In this document: in pieces, positions 35,045-46,235 of the stretch | How positions within the stretch are numbered: the stretch's first letter is position 1 | How the letters are laid out: each line of letters begins with the position of its first letter | Source of the DNA: Gnetum montanum | Taxonomy: Eukaryota; Streptophyta; Gnetopsida; Gnetales; Gnetaceae | Direction of reading: 5' to 3' | DNA: 64,000 bases | Assembly: GCA_015680685.1 (NCBI GenBank) | Contig: MNCI01033523.1 | Location: 262,136 to 326,135 of the forward strand | Notes under the pieces: model-generated | Told to the model about the DNA's origin: nothing | The model's database searches: none | What the model saw: only the letters and a program-made list of their open reading frames with translations | Program-made: the position numbers and the translations under genes

Positions 35045-35804
35045 TCTCTCCTTTCATGATGGTGAGCTTCACGTGATTGGTCATGCACTTCCTCATGCCA
35101 TTCCCTTTGGTCATTACGACCAGCATCACCTTGCTCCTTTCTACTATGGTTATGATCAGAGTCTAAACTAGGTGAAGGTAGAGGGGAGCGAGAGGATGGA
35201 CAAGAAGGAGAGGAATCACCACTGCCCCAGTGTCAATCTCCCCATCTACTCTAATGATAAGCTCGATCTTCCTGCCCATATTTGCTTGTGTTGTGACCTC
35301 TCCTGCATGACCCTCCATATTCCTAAGGGTCCCAATTACTTGATTTCTTGTTTTGGATGATGGACTAAATGATCTGATGCCCTGGAGGAAGTTCAACCAC
35401 ATGGGAATCATGAAAGATAGGCTCCCCATCATCCTGCATCTATTGGAAGAATAAGGGTTACTGAACTATTTCCCCTTCATATGTTCATATTGTTCTACCT
35501 GCTGCTGATCTCATACCTATTGGGCCTTAGTGGGATGATAGTCCTAGTAGTCATGCTCCTCCATGACGTACTCCACACCACAATCCTAGATTCCAAGTCT
35601 AGCAAGATTTTGAAATAGCATTCCAGAAGCCAATCTATCAGGCAGTAGTATGATGTTGCCTTTCATGTCCCGCCATCACGAATTTTCATCTTGATGTAGG
35701 ATGAAGGTGAAGTCAGGGACATATTCATCTAGATGCATGTAGACCACTTGACATTCTTGTGGCACCAATGGGTTGGATTGATCTCTCTTGTGAGAAGAAG
35801 ACAT
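35040..35804 (-). pseudogene. Element A gag, N-terminal part
   Basis: The start codon is at 35804 on the minus strand (MSSSHKRDQSNPL), matching the B start at 37036 (MSSSHRQDGSNPL). The reading continues LDEYVPDFTFILHQDE-like text and reaches the C insertion at 35040, resuming at 16527. A different frame at 35432-35163 is open for 89 codons, but comparison with B shows that it is not the gag frame. Confidence 0.65.
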
Positions 35805-35950
35805 TATGGATATTAGATGATCCACTAGTTGGTGTACCTTACTTTTTACTTAGTTCACCTAGTATGCATAAATTTTACTATCATAGGTCTGTTCCAATGA
35901 TGTGAATAATAATTTTTCTAAGGTTAAATGATGCATGTAAGACTAACAGT

Positions 35951-35968
35951 CCTCAACAATGGTGCCAA
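35951..35968 (-). promoter_or_regulatory. Primer-binding site of A (tRNA-Asp type)
   Basis: On the minus strand TTGGCACCATTGTTGAGG directly follows the LTR end. It resembles the tRNA-Asp complementary site TGGCGCCGTTGCCGGGGA used by Athila elements, with the CG sites decayed. Confidence 0.6.
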
Positions 35969-36871
35969 TGATGAGGGGCTAGGTACCCCTATGTCCAACC
36001 TTGTTAATCATGGGCATTCACATCCCTCCATCATCGACACGGCCTCATCAACACATCCCTTCATGCGTTGACATGGCCCCATTTACATAGAGCCTTTTTT
36101 AGCCTATAAATAAGTGGGCTTTTACCACACTTAGGTATCTTCCTGATAGTTGTAGTGAAGCTCTTGCAGTTTGTTTCCATGAGAGTTAGAATATTTTCCA
36201 AGTGCCTATAGTAGGTCTAAGAAAGGTGTCCAACTATTTATTCGAGCACTAATGTACCTCAGTCCATTGGCATGATAGGCAATAAAGATTAGTTTTTCAT
36301 GCATTCCTTGCAGCAATTGGACTTAGTCATTTAATGCATTTAATAGTTTAATATTTATATGCTTTAATAATTTCTTAAGTTTCTGTTGTTATTATTTTAA
36401 TCACTATTTCTCTTTTATAGTTTGTAGAAACCATAAGTACAACCATCTTAAATGTAAACCCAACACTTGGCAACCCAGCAATGCTTAATGTGTAGTAACC
36501 CAGTAGTGGTTAGGGGATGATCAAGATGTGCATGGAAGATGGGATCAGATACTTATGCTAGGAAGAGTTAAGATATAGATTAGGATAATTATAGATTATG
36601 TAATATTCCATTCCTTCCTTTCCATTCCAAGAATTAGATGCTAGAATATAAAGTGAAACAACCATAAAAATCAATTGCCTCAATCTCACTTAACCATTGA
36701 AATCAGAACATCACAAGTGAGGTTGGAAAGATAATGACCATTCTAACACTAGGTTTTGTGGGTTAGGGTCTAGTGTATGCAAAGTGCTTACAGTCTATGG
36801 AATTCGACCGAGTCATGTGTGAACACCCATGATTCACATGGCTGGGTGTAGGGGTACCTAGCCACTCATCA
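35969..36871 (+). mobile_element. Chimeric LTR shared by A and B
   Basis: From about 36022 to 36871 it is a B-type LTR in plus orientation: CCTATAAATAAGTGGG at 36104-36119, aataaag near 36281, and the end CTCATCA. Bases 35969-36022 are instead an inverted copy of the same LTR's terminal 50 bp (tgatgaggggctaggtaccc). Each end is followed outward by a tRNA-Asp-type PBS. The true U3 start found at 46236 is absent. Confidence 0.75.
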
Positions 36872-36872
36872 T

Positions 36873-36890
36873 TGGCACCGTTTTCAAGGA
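36873..36890 (+). promoter_or_regulatory. Primer-binding site of B (tRNA-Asp type)
   Basis: TGGCACCGTTTTCAAGGA lies one base after the LTR end and resembles TGGCGCCGTTGCCGGGGA with transitions. Confidence 0.65.
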
Positions 36891-37035
36891 CTATTAGTCT
36901 TACATGTGCCATTTAACCTTAGCAAAATTATCATTCACATCATTGGAACAAACCCAAGATAGTAAAATCTATGTACGCTAGGTGGACTAAGTAAAACATA
37001 AGGTACACCAATTAGTGGATCATCTAATATCCAAC

Positions 37036-39490
37036 ATGTCTTCTTCTCATAGGCAAGATGGATCCAACCCATTAGAACCACAAGAATGTCGGGTGGTATA
37101 CACGCATCCATATGAATATATCCTTGACTTCACCTTCATACTACATCAGGATGAACATCTTCTTTAGCGGGACGTGGAAGGTAACATCATACTATTGCCT
37201 AACCAATCGGCTCCTAGAATGTTGTTTCATAATCTTAACAGACTAGGCATCTAGGACCGTGGTGTGGAGTACATCATGGAGGACCATGACTACTAGGACT
37301 ATCACCCCACTAAGGCCCAACAAATATGAAACTAGCAATAGGAAGAACAGTATGAATACATGAATGAGAAACAATTTAGTAATCCCTTATTCTCGCAAGG
37401 GCTATAGGATGATGGGGAGCCTATCTTTCAGGATTCCCATTCATTCAAACTTCCTCTGGGGCATTAGATCATTCAGTCCATCATCTAGAATAAGCAATCA
37501 AGTGACCGGGATTCCCAAGAGGATGGAGGATTGCATAGGAGAAGTCACAACATAAGCAAAGATGGGTAGGAAGATTGAGGTCACCATCAGACTAGAGGGG
37601 GGGATTGAAATTAGGGTGGTGGCGATTCCTCTCCCTCTTCTTCATCCTCTTTCTCCTCTCTATCTTCACCTAGTTCAAACTTTGATCATAATCATTGTAG
37701 AAAGGAGCAAGGTGATGGTGGTCGTAAGGACCAAAGGGAATGGCATGATGAAGTGCATGACCAATTACGTGAAGCTCATCATCATGAAACGAGAGGTAGT
37801 CGAAATCGTCATAGACATCATGGTCCTCAACAGGACTATGACTCAGATGAACCATTGTTGGCTACTCGAAGCATGCTTCATATCATCAAGGAAGTTCAGA
37901 TACCCAATAGGCACTTGAAGGATAGTCGTATCAAATGCATTAACATGAATAACATCCTTAGATTTGAAGGGGGTTACAATTGTGATCCACAAACTCACCT
38001 GCAAGTGTTTCATGATGCTTGCACCCTACAAAATGATAATGATTGGCAAAAACTTAAGCTATTCCCTCACACACTCATTAAAGAAGTAGAAAGCTGGTAC
38101 TGGTCTTTGGAATTGGAATCAATCAGGAGATGGAGTACAATGCTAGAGATCTTTAACAACAAGTATCAAACCTACTCCAGAGTGGAAAACCTAAGACATC
38201 AAATCCAAGGCTGGAAGCAAGGTAGTTATGAACCTTTGGATGTAGCCATGAGTAGATACTATTCATTCTTACATCAATGCCTTGGTTATGGCTACTCTTA
38301 GGGGGCATAGCTTCCCCATATTATTGATGGGCTCCACTTGGCGTGTACGCCTAGGGATGACTATCAGAACTAAGGGCCCATCAACTGAAGCACCTAATTG
38401 AGAAAGTGGCTAAAGAAGAGGGGGAACTTAGAACGAAGGAGAGTGTAGAGGAGTTTAATCAGGATACCTCCATCAGAAAAAGGGAGGTCCAATTTTTTGA
38501 AAATGAGGAATCATCATTGGATGTAGTGGTGAACTAGAAAACCTTGCCTCTACAGAAATTTGCCTCTAAAATCCTGGCAAAGTTTGACAAGATGTGGGAC
38601 TCTTTGGACAAAAAATTCTAAAGTGTTTTGAAGATCTCAGAGGAGTCCAAAGAGCAAGGTAATGATCATGATCAGTGTAGGAAGAAGGAAGCTAAACATG
38701 CCCATCATAAAGGTAAGGGAAAAGTTATTGTAGCTGAACAAGTTGCAGATTTTGACACAGAGGAGGAGGATGAATGTGACAGATGCGAATATGAACACCC
38801 TAAGGGGTGTTGTCCCATGGTGTCACATCTACAAGAGTTTGGGGTGTATGCATTGAATCCTCATTTGGCAAAGAGGCAAATGCCCCGAAGGTTGCCTTAC
38901 CCACAAGGCAACCCTAAGTAGTTCAACCAACAGCAAGGATATTATCCATGTGGAGCACCACCACAACCTTATGAATACTTTTAGCAATGGCGTCACATAG
39001 AAGCATGGGGAATGCCACCTCCAAGGCAGTAGTACCCTTACCAATAGCCAGATCCATATGGGTACTACGTTTAACAACCAGTCTCTCCACGGGACTCTTC
39101 CTGTCATGCAACCTTTTAGAATTACTACCACCCCCCAGAATATTTCTGACCATAGTCTCCATCACCTAGGGGGGGAAGGCCCATATCTTTACTATCCTCC
39201 ATCATCTTCCCTTGTCATCCCTACTCAATAGCATCCCACTCAACTACCACTTGCTCCACCTATGTAGGGGGAGATACCACCACAGCCACAACAACACAAC
39301 ACTATGAAGGATGTCAACCTACAACTAGCTAAACATACCCTCACATGCACCTGTGGCTAGTGCCTCTGATCCTCAAATCACCTCCGCTATTCCAACCTTC
39401 AAGTAGCCTTTAAACCAAATGCCCTCCAATGTAAAAATGGTCATGGTCACACATGCAATGATCAATTGGATAAAGCTAGGTTATCTTCCT
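37036..39490 (+). pseudogene. Element B gag
   Basis: The ATG at 37036 is chosen because the same start is conserved in A. The N-terminal part (LDFTFILHQDEHLL) has TAG stops. The core at 37753-38300 is open for 182 codons in the same frame: HLQVFHDACTLQNDNDWQKL, KLFPHTLIKEVESWYW and SRVENLRHQIQGWKQGS. A Cys/His cluster, ECDRCEYEHPKGCCP, lies near 38770-38815 in a shifted frame. A Gln/Pro/Tyr-rich linker (38920-39300) contains about ten stops, most of them TAG. The protein packages element RNA. Confidence 0.75.
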
Positions 39491-39529
39491 TGAAAATTGA
39501 CTAATTTGGGAAGCCCCCTCATTTATCTT

Positions 39530-39840
39530 TAGGTGGCAGGAAATGAGCCATGTAAAGCCGTTCTAGACTCAGGGACGAAATTCAACTTGATTTCACATGA
39601 CATGTACAAGACTTGGAACCTACTCCTATTAAAGAAGAGCAATATTCAGCTTGAACTGGTAGACCAATCCATTATTGTTCCCTTGGTATTGGTGGAGGAC
39701 ATTATGACCACCATTTTTGGGTGGTCCTATCTTGCTGATTTCCTTGTCATCCGTGTTGAGAATTACAAGGGGAACTTTCCAATCATAATGGGTAGAGCAT
39801 GGATGAGCATGGTGGATGCAAGAGTAGGACTCTGATATCT
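39530..39840 (+). pseudogene. Element B aspartic protease
   Basis: An open 100-codon segment reads CKAVLDSGTKFNLISHDMYK, with the DSG active site intact, and later NFPIIMGRAWMS. It is homologous to A 14756-14364. The tail toward 40190 is broken by stops. Confidence 0.75.
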
Positions 39841-40189
39841 TTCCCATGAATATTCAAAGGAAAATCCTTTTTGGAAGATCAAGAAGTGTGTTCCATGCAT
39901 CACGTACAATGACTCTGGGTGCAACTGTGTGAAGCAGTTGTGGTCCGCTAAGTAGACATCTATTCAAGCATGTAGTTAGTGTACTGAGGAATCGCAAGTC
40001 CAACAATGTCTGTAAGCAGTAGCCACAACTCAAGAAGGCACCTAGTGGCTGACCACTAATGCTGCTAGCAGCACTTTGTGCATGAAACCATCTAAGGAGC
40101 TTGTACATGCCTACATAGAAAGCATGGATCATTTAGAAAAGGTTCATCACCAAGTATCCACTATCGATAACAATGATGATTAGGGAAAG

Positions 40190-40990
40190 TTGCAAATCCT
40201 TGAAATTTTTAAACAAGAACCCTTGGAACTCAAATCCTTACTCGCCCATCTAGAATATTCATTTTTACAAAATGGGAAATCGGTGATTATCAATGCCACC
40301 CTTGCTCTTGAACAAAAGAGAAAGTTGCTAAAGGTGTTGAACAAATGGGAAGCTATTTTTGCATGGTCATATCTTGAATTAACGGGAGTGGATCCTAGGG
40401 TTTTCCAACATTAGATTTATATTGATCCCTCCATGAAGCCATGAATACAACCACAGAGGTGATTGAACCCAAAATTGAAGCAGGTCATCAAAGATGAAAT
40501 TGAGAAGTTGCTAAAAGCAGGGTTCATCTACTCTATTGCCTATAGCGAATGGGTCAGTCCACTCATTATTGTGCCAAATAAGGATGGAAAATGGAGGGTC
40601 TATATAGATTTCTGATTGCTCAACATGGATTCCTTCAAAGATCACTTCCTGCTTCCATTTGTGGACCAAGTGTTGTATACCATTACGGGGAATCATTATT
40701 ACAACTTTTTGGATGGTCATAGTGGCTATAAATATATCCAAATTTCCCTAGAAGACCAAGCTAATACAACCTTCACAAGTCCTTGGGGGACTTTTGCATA
40801 CAAAAAGATGCCTTTTTCCCTATGTAATGCACCTGCCACTTTCCAACACGTTGTCCTCAACATCTTCTAGCGACAAATTTACAATGGGGTAGAAGTCTTC
40901 ATGGATGACTTCTCTACCTATGGGACCATGTTTGATCAAGCCTTGGACCACCTTGATCAAGTTCTAAAAAGATGTGTGGAAACTAATCTA
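40190..40990 (+). pseudogene. Element B reverse transcriptase
   Basis: The linker (LLAHLEYSFLQNGKSVIINA) leads to RT: IKDEIEKLLKAGFIYSIAYS, KDGKWRVYIDF, KDHFLLPFVDQV, TTFTSPWGTFAYKKMPFSLC and VEVFMDDFSTYG. The FMDD box (about 40900-40911) is intact and the FMDDFS context is typical of Athila-group RTs. Stops lie at 40414, 40442, 40615 and 40870. Confidence 0.8.
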
Positions 40991-41700
40991 TGGCTCAACT
41001 AGCAAAAAAGAAACTTAATGATCCAAGAGGGCATTGTGCTAGGGAACTGTATTTCACAAACACAGATTAGTGTGGATCCTGACAAAATCAAGGTCATCCA
41101 AGGAATTACTAGGCAACCAAGTACTATAAAAGATGTTCGGTCATTCCTTGGCCACACTAGTTATTACCAGTGCTTCATTGAAAATTTCATGAAGATGGCC
41201 AAGCCATTGGTGGAACTCATGAAGAAAGATACTCTATTCGTTTGGACTAGGGAATGTGAATCTACATTCCAAATTCTTAAACGGAAACTTGTAGAAACTC
41301 CACTTCTATGGGCACTTGATTGGTCAAGATCCTTCCACATCATGTTGGATGCATCCAAATATGCATTGGGAGCCATTCTTACATAGTGGGATGATAAAAA
41401 ATGCCCATACTATATTCACTGTGCGAGCTGTAGCATTGTGGGTGCTCAACTTAACTACACCATGACCGAAAAAGAGTTGATGGCAGTGGTGTTTGCCTTG
41501 GTAAAATTCTGACACTATGTGCTTAGGTACAAGGTGTTTATGCATACCAACCATAGTGCCATTTGGTTCCTGATGAAAAAACCAATGGTGAGCCCCTGTA
41601 TCATATGATGGCTGGTGATTCTTCAAGAATTTGACCTCACTATGGTAGATCGAAAGGGAACCAAGAATGTGGTCATTGACCACTTATCTCAATTATGATG
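40991..41700 (+). pseudogene. Element B connection and RNase H domain
   Basis: The 122-codon open part 41018-41386 covers the connection (SFLGHTSYYQCFIENFMKM) and RNase H start (FHIMLDASKYALGAIL, with the first catalytic Asp). It continues LNYTMTEKELMAVVFALVKF (second acid Glu) and a degraded THT/S-type third motif (MHTNHSAIWFL). Only one RNase H is present, unlike C. Confidence 0.75.
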
Positions 41701-41929
41701 GGATAACATAGAATGTGGTCATTAACCAATTTCTAGATGAACTTCTCTTCATGGGAGTGGTCGATACGTAGATGCCCACAGAATCACATTAGTTAAACCA
41801 TGTCCTCACCTATCTCACAACCCAGGAATTTCCAAATGAGTGGGACCATCAGTAGAAATAATAGTTTCTCCATAGGGCCAAGCACTTCATAGAAATCAAT
41901 GACGATCTTTATAAGGTGTGTGTAGATGG

Positions 41930-42960
41930 CCTAGTTTGATGGTGTGTCCCTGATGATGATACACTACATGTCCTCCAAGATGCTCACGAGGGCCCTTTTG
42001 GGGGCCACTATGTTGGATGATGTATGGACATTAAGATCCTTCTTGCAGGATATTACTAGCATACAATTTTTAGGGACGCACAATGGTTCGCCCGCTCCTG
42101 TGAATGATTGCAGAGAGACGGTGGCATGATTGCATGATTGGAGGGATCTCAACAGTGGATACAACCACTGGAGCCCTTCGACATCTGGGGCATTTACTTC
42201 ATGGGTCCCATCACACCCTTGTCCAATGAGAAGGCATATATCATCATTGCTATGGACTACTGCACAAAGTGGGCATAGGTAGGAGTCGTCATCAAGTTTT
42301 CCTCAAACACTACTGCATGATTTGTCCAATAGTAAATTGTCAACAGGTTTGGAGTGCCACGTGCACTCATCTCAGACAATGGAACACATTTCATAGGTGT
42401 CAGTTTTCATAAACTCATGTAACATTTGGGGTTTATCCATAAATTTACAACACCTTATCACCTCCAAGCCAATGTGAAGGTCGAAGTCACCAATAGGAAG
42501 ATCACCAAAATCCTCACTCGAACCATCAGTAAATATGGAGGGAGTGGAGCACCAAACTTAATGATGCTCTTTGGGCCTATCACTCAAATTGGAAACTTCC
42601 TATAGGTTACTCTCCCTATGAGTTAGTGTATGGTAAGCTACTGAAACTCCCAATCCAGGTAGAACTCTAGACACTATCCATAGCCAGTGACTTAGGTCTT
42701 GACCTACCACTACCACAACGTGAATGACTTATCAACCTAAGTGTGCTAGATGAGAATCAATTAGTGGCCCTGTCTTCAAATGAGATCCACAAGCCCTACA
42801 ATAAAAAATTTCATGATCTTAGGATTTAGAAGGTAACATTTAGATGTGAAGATAAGGTGCTTTACTGGAACCCCACACACGTACCACAACCAACCAAGTT
42901 TTAAACACTGTTGGTCAATTGGCAACAATTAAAACCTTTTTGTGAACTCCACCTAACTAG
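41930..42960 (+). pseudogene. Element B integrase
   Basis: The N-terminal part (TLHVLQDAHEGPFGGHYVG) holds the His pair of the zinc-binding region. The core reads IIIAMDYCTKWA, ALISDNGTHFIG and KVEVTNRKITKILTRTISKY, so the three catalytic acids remain readable. The C-terminal part is degraded (KFHDLRI then KVTFRCEDKVLYWNP). Stops include 41935-41940 and 42129. The frame fades after about 42960. Confidence 0.75.
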
Positions 42961-43196
42961 TGCTACTACCTCATCGTCACCGGGACAACCTTGTTCTATT
43001 TTTTGTCATCTCCTCCTTTCTACCTAGTCGTGGGGGAGACCGATCACCATGCTAATCCATTCTACCAAGCTCCCCATTGTTTTTGGAATCTTTTGTTTTA
43101 AACTTTTTTATTTTTCAACATCGTTCATACATTTGCCAATTCTTACTAACTTTTCCTTTCTTTAATTACTTTTCCATTTCTTTGATTGATTATTTA

Positions 43197-43445
43197 TGCA
43201 TGCGTGTGTGTTTAATTTCCAATTGGTTGCTAATAAGTCATCTTATTGACATCAGGTTTTTGGTATGGGGGATTTTTGTTGTGATGAGTCATGTGAAATA
43301 GTCCACCTAGTTTATCTCGCTCTTGCCCTCGCATTGTTGTTTTTGGACTTTACATCTATTTTCATCTCATAAAATTGGTAGTGAGTCCACATCATCCACC
43401 CATTCACCCACTGCATGGTTTTCCTTCCTTTGGAAACATGCAACC
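43197..43445 (+). pseudogene. B counterpart of the small post-integrase ORF
   Basis: MHACVFNFQLVANKSSY, then LVYLALALALLFL. It is homologous to the open frame at 11029-10757 in A but has stops near 43248 and 43369 and is then cut by the gap. Confidence 0.3.
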
Positions 43446-43770
43446 NNNNNNNNNNNNNNNNNNNNNNNNNNNNNNNNNNNNNNNNNNNNNNNNNNNNNNN
43501 NNNNNNNNNNNNNNNNNNNNNNNNNNNNNNNNNNNNNNNNNNNNNNNNNNNNNNNNNNNNNNNNNNNNNNNNNNNNNNNNNNNNNNNNNNNNNNNNNNNN
43601 NNNNNNNNNNNNNNNNNNNNNNNNNNNNNNNNNNNNNNNNNNNNNNNNNNNNNNNNNNNNNNNNNNNNNNNNNNCCACAACTAGTCCATCTGCGGAGTTC
43701 GACCGGATCGCGCGTGCGACTCTCGTTTCGTATGGTTGAGTGTAGGGGTACCTCGCCACTCATCACAACC
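43441..43770 (+). mobile_element. Younger LTR insertion mostly hidden in a 229-N gap
   Basis: N runs from 43446 to 43674. Bases 43675-43765 are the last part of an A/B-type LTR (gagttcgaccggatcgcgcg, then gtaggggtacctcgccactc, ending catca), with many CG sites still intact. The bases caacc precede the gap (43441-43445) and follow the LTR end (43766-43770). The uninterrupted sequence in A (10770-10790, inverse) has a single such site. This fits a solo LTR or element with a 5-bp target duplication. Open frames crossing the N run are artefacts. Confidence 0.65.
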
Positions 43771-44790
43771 CCTTCACTTAAAAACATTTTAATTAATGTG
43801 TGACTTGTGTAGTTCCTAGACTTGGGGATGACCCAATGGTTTGAATCAAGTGTGACTTCAAGGGAAATGCAACATTTTTTGTCCTCTTCTATCCCTTGGT
43901 TACTGGTGTGTCCTTATGGATTTCTTACCAGTCCACATTCTTCTCTACAAGGAAGCTCCTAGGTAATTTGACCTTGCATGGTGTGGTCCTCATCGTAAAA
44001 ATTCAAAAAAAAATAAAATAAAACAAACATGAGGATTCAAAGCACACCCCTTGGTCGAATGCATGCAACCAAGCATGGGTCTTTGCATGGTGTGGTTTCG
44101 AATAAATAATAAGAAAAACAAAAATAAAAACCAAACTATGTGGGAATTCAAAGCACACCTCTTAGACTGCCTCTCATGGGTCACAGAAACTAGTTATGGG
44201 ACTCACTCTATCCCCTCTAACTTAGTCCTATTTCACTTCCTTCCTCTCACTCTTGTTGGAGTGGTGGTTCTCTATGGATGCATTCTAGTATACTTGGAGG
44301 ATGGACGAGGCTTCACATGTTGCTGCGATGTCACTGTATGTGGTTGGTTTTGGGTCTAAACTTAGGAAAGGTCCTACCTAGTCACTTAAGCATAATTTCA
44401 CATAGGGTTTCATGTGACTGATGATTGGAATTCCAATTCTCTGTCCTCTCTCTTCATCCATTTCTCTCCATGCCTCACCTCACTGCCCATTTTATGTTTT
44501 GAGGGTTTGTTGTGATTTCCATGAACTCCTCATGCCTCGGTAGGTTCACATGGATGGGAGTATTAACTTGCGATCACCATTTCTTGGCCATAAGACCCAC
44601 ATAATCTAGTGTTGAGGATATGAAAGGGATACTAAGGCACTACCGGCTATGGGAAGGACCTACTTGCATATCCTTGGTCCCATTAGTCAGTCTCCCATCC
44701 TCTTGATTTTTCCAGTTGATTGTTTTCATACTACCAATCACTTGACTTCTTGTCCATAGAGTTCTTTTTTCCCACGTACATAGAAGGGAG
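43771..44790 (+). other. B noncoding region between integrase and accessory ORF
   Basis: Matches A 10756-9844 in inverse orientation. No gene is supported; a 102-codon plus-strand frame (44051-44359) covers a diverged repeat and has no family. Confidence 0.4.
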
Positions 44791-46050
44791 ACTTGAAGCT
44801 ACTCAAGCTAATTATTAGTGCTTGGCAATAGAAGTTGCTTAATTAAGAACCCAACTTACCGATCTAGCTCTTCTCAACCATGAGCTCATCAGAGATGAAG
44901 CTTTTTAATAGGTTTAGGTTAAAATTCAGATATTTGAGGATGAGTGAGAGTTAACGATCCTTGATAAGTCATTGGCAGATGCTCATGCATATCATTTAAA
45001 CAAAGACTTGATAGAGGTTCACCAGGAGAATGTTAGATTGACCGTGGAAGTTCATTGCCTGTGCAATGTTGGTGCTGAAAACAAACACATGAAAAGCTTT
45101 ATTCACCAATAGTAGGAAGAGCTAGATAGGGTGAACTCTGATGTGAGGAGGTTGGCCACTAAGAATCAAAATCTGTCTATGGAGGAGGTTTGAACTTTGC
45201 AATAGAATTCAGCCATCAAAATTGCCACTTGGAAGAACAAAGCCCTTAAATTTGAAAAAGTTAAGAATCATTACAAGGACCAAGTGGGGTTGCAAAAGGA
45301 AGTGAACAAGAAATAGATTCAAGTGACAAAGGCTAAGATGAACCAAGAACTCTAGTAGCTCTGAGAAGGAGGCGAGGTATGGCAACCTATCTTTGACGGG
45401 TTGAATACCTACAACTAGGTTGAGATCCACCTCAAGGAACTACAAATTGAAGAAATGATAGAATACATGAAGTTGGAAAACCTTCATTATGAAAATATAG
45501 CTATGGTAACAACTAGGAGACCATGTTTTGAACTAAACAAACAAGTGGCCACCTCGTATTCTTTATACGGGGGCAAGTTCCAAGTGCACAAGGTGACAAA
45601 ACAAAAATTGGAAATAGCAAATGTGGAACTCTAGGTTCTCTGCACATATTTTGAAGGATAATGTGTGGTCATGGAGAAATTAGCCCATCAAATGAATGAC
45701 TACTGGTAGCTGCAAACATTAATTCAAGCATTCGACATCGAATGAAAATAGTTCGTAGCCTAGTTTGTCAATTTGAAAGAACTCTTCCCTGCAATGCTAT
45801 GCCCTTGGAAGGTTCCAATCCTAACACATATTGGTGAAGCCTCCTAGATAGTGAACGATCCTAGAAGCAAGGAAGAAAAAATGAGGGCCCTCTTGGAGGC
45901 TTTCCATTTACCTCTAGAAGTTTTTGCTACTATGGGGTAGCCATCGTTCATGGCATGATCACCATGTGGGCCAAAGGTTGGTGAAGGTCTGTCATAACCA
46001 TCACCCCCAGGATGGTGTGATCTTCTCTAGCAATTCTTGCATCTTTCAAC
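44791..46050 (+). pseudogene. Element B accessory coiled-coil ORF
   Basis: Homologue of A 7720-6336: readable pieces include SLADAHAYHLNKDLIEVHQE (about 44967), an IHLKELQIEEMIEYMKLENL stretch (about 45424-45483) and KQKLEIANVEL (about 45600). Stops are frequent. The upstream folded-domain part present in A (about 7705-9600) is missing, so the coding region joins directly to non-coding sequence at about 44785. Confidence 0.5.
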
Positions 46051-46235
46051 ATGGCAAAGAATCTAGAACCATCAGGGTGTTTAATTTTGTCTCTGAACGT
46101 CATCATTCTGTAATGTTTCCTCCTTTGTACACTTGGGCACTTGGTGCATCAGTAAAATTGGTGTTGTATCATGTGTATGTGTCATGTATGTTGTAATAAA
46201 AAGTCCATACCCTCCAAATTGTAGAGAAACTTGAG

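Larger units (their letters stand above)
5208..35968 (-). mobile_element. Element A: Athila-like Ty3/gypsy, interrupted by element C
   Basis: Order on the minus strand: tRNA-Asp-type PBS (35968-35951), gag start (35804), insertion of C (35039-16528), rest of gag, protease (14756-14364), RT, RNase H, integrase (to about 11280), small ORF (11029-10757), downstream accessory ORF region (about 9310-6336), 3' LTR (6209-5208). The domain order, the Asp-type PBS and the extra coding region after integrase fit the Athila group. The complete 5' LTR is lost; about 50 bp of its end remains at 35969-36022 in the chimeric LTR. There is a 216-base gap at 9628-9843. Everything is interrupted by stops and frameshifts. 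Confidence 0.8.

Noticed and set aside
34508-35171. Plus-strand open frames 34508-34807, 34741-35076 and 34866-35171
   Set aside because: They lie in the C 3' LTR or cross its end into antisense gag of A; comparison with the 5' LTR shows no frame conservation.
35163-35432. 89-codon minus-strand frame as a separate protein of A
   Set aside because: The homologous B region shows gag in another frame; this frame is open by chance.
43312-43803. Six overlapping open frames across 43446-43674
   Set aside because: The N run removes stops artificially; the flanks are retroelement and LTR sequence.
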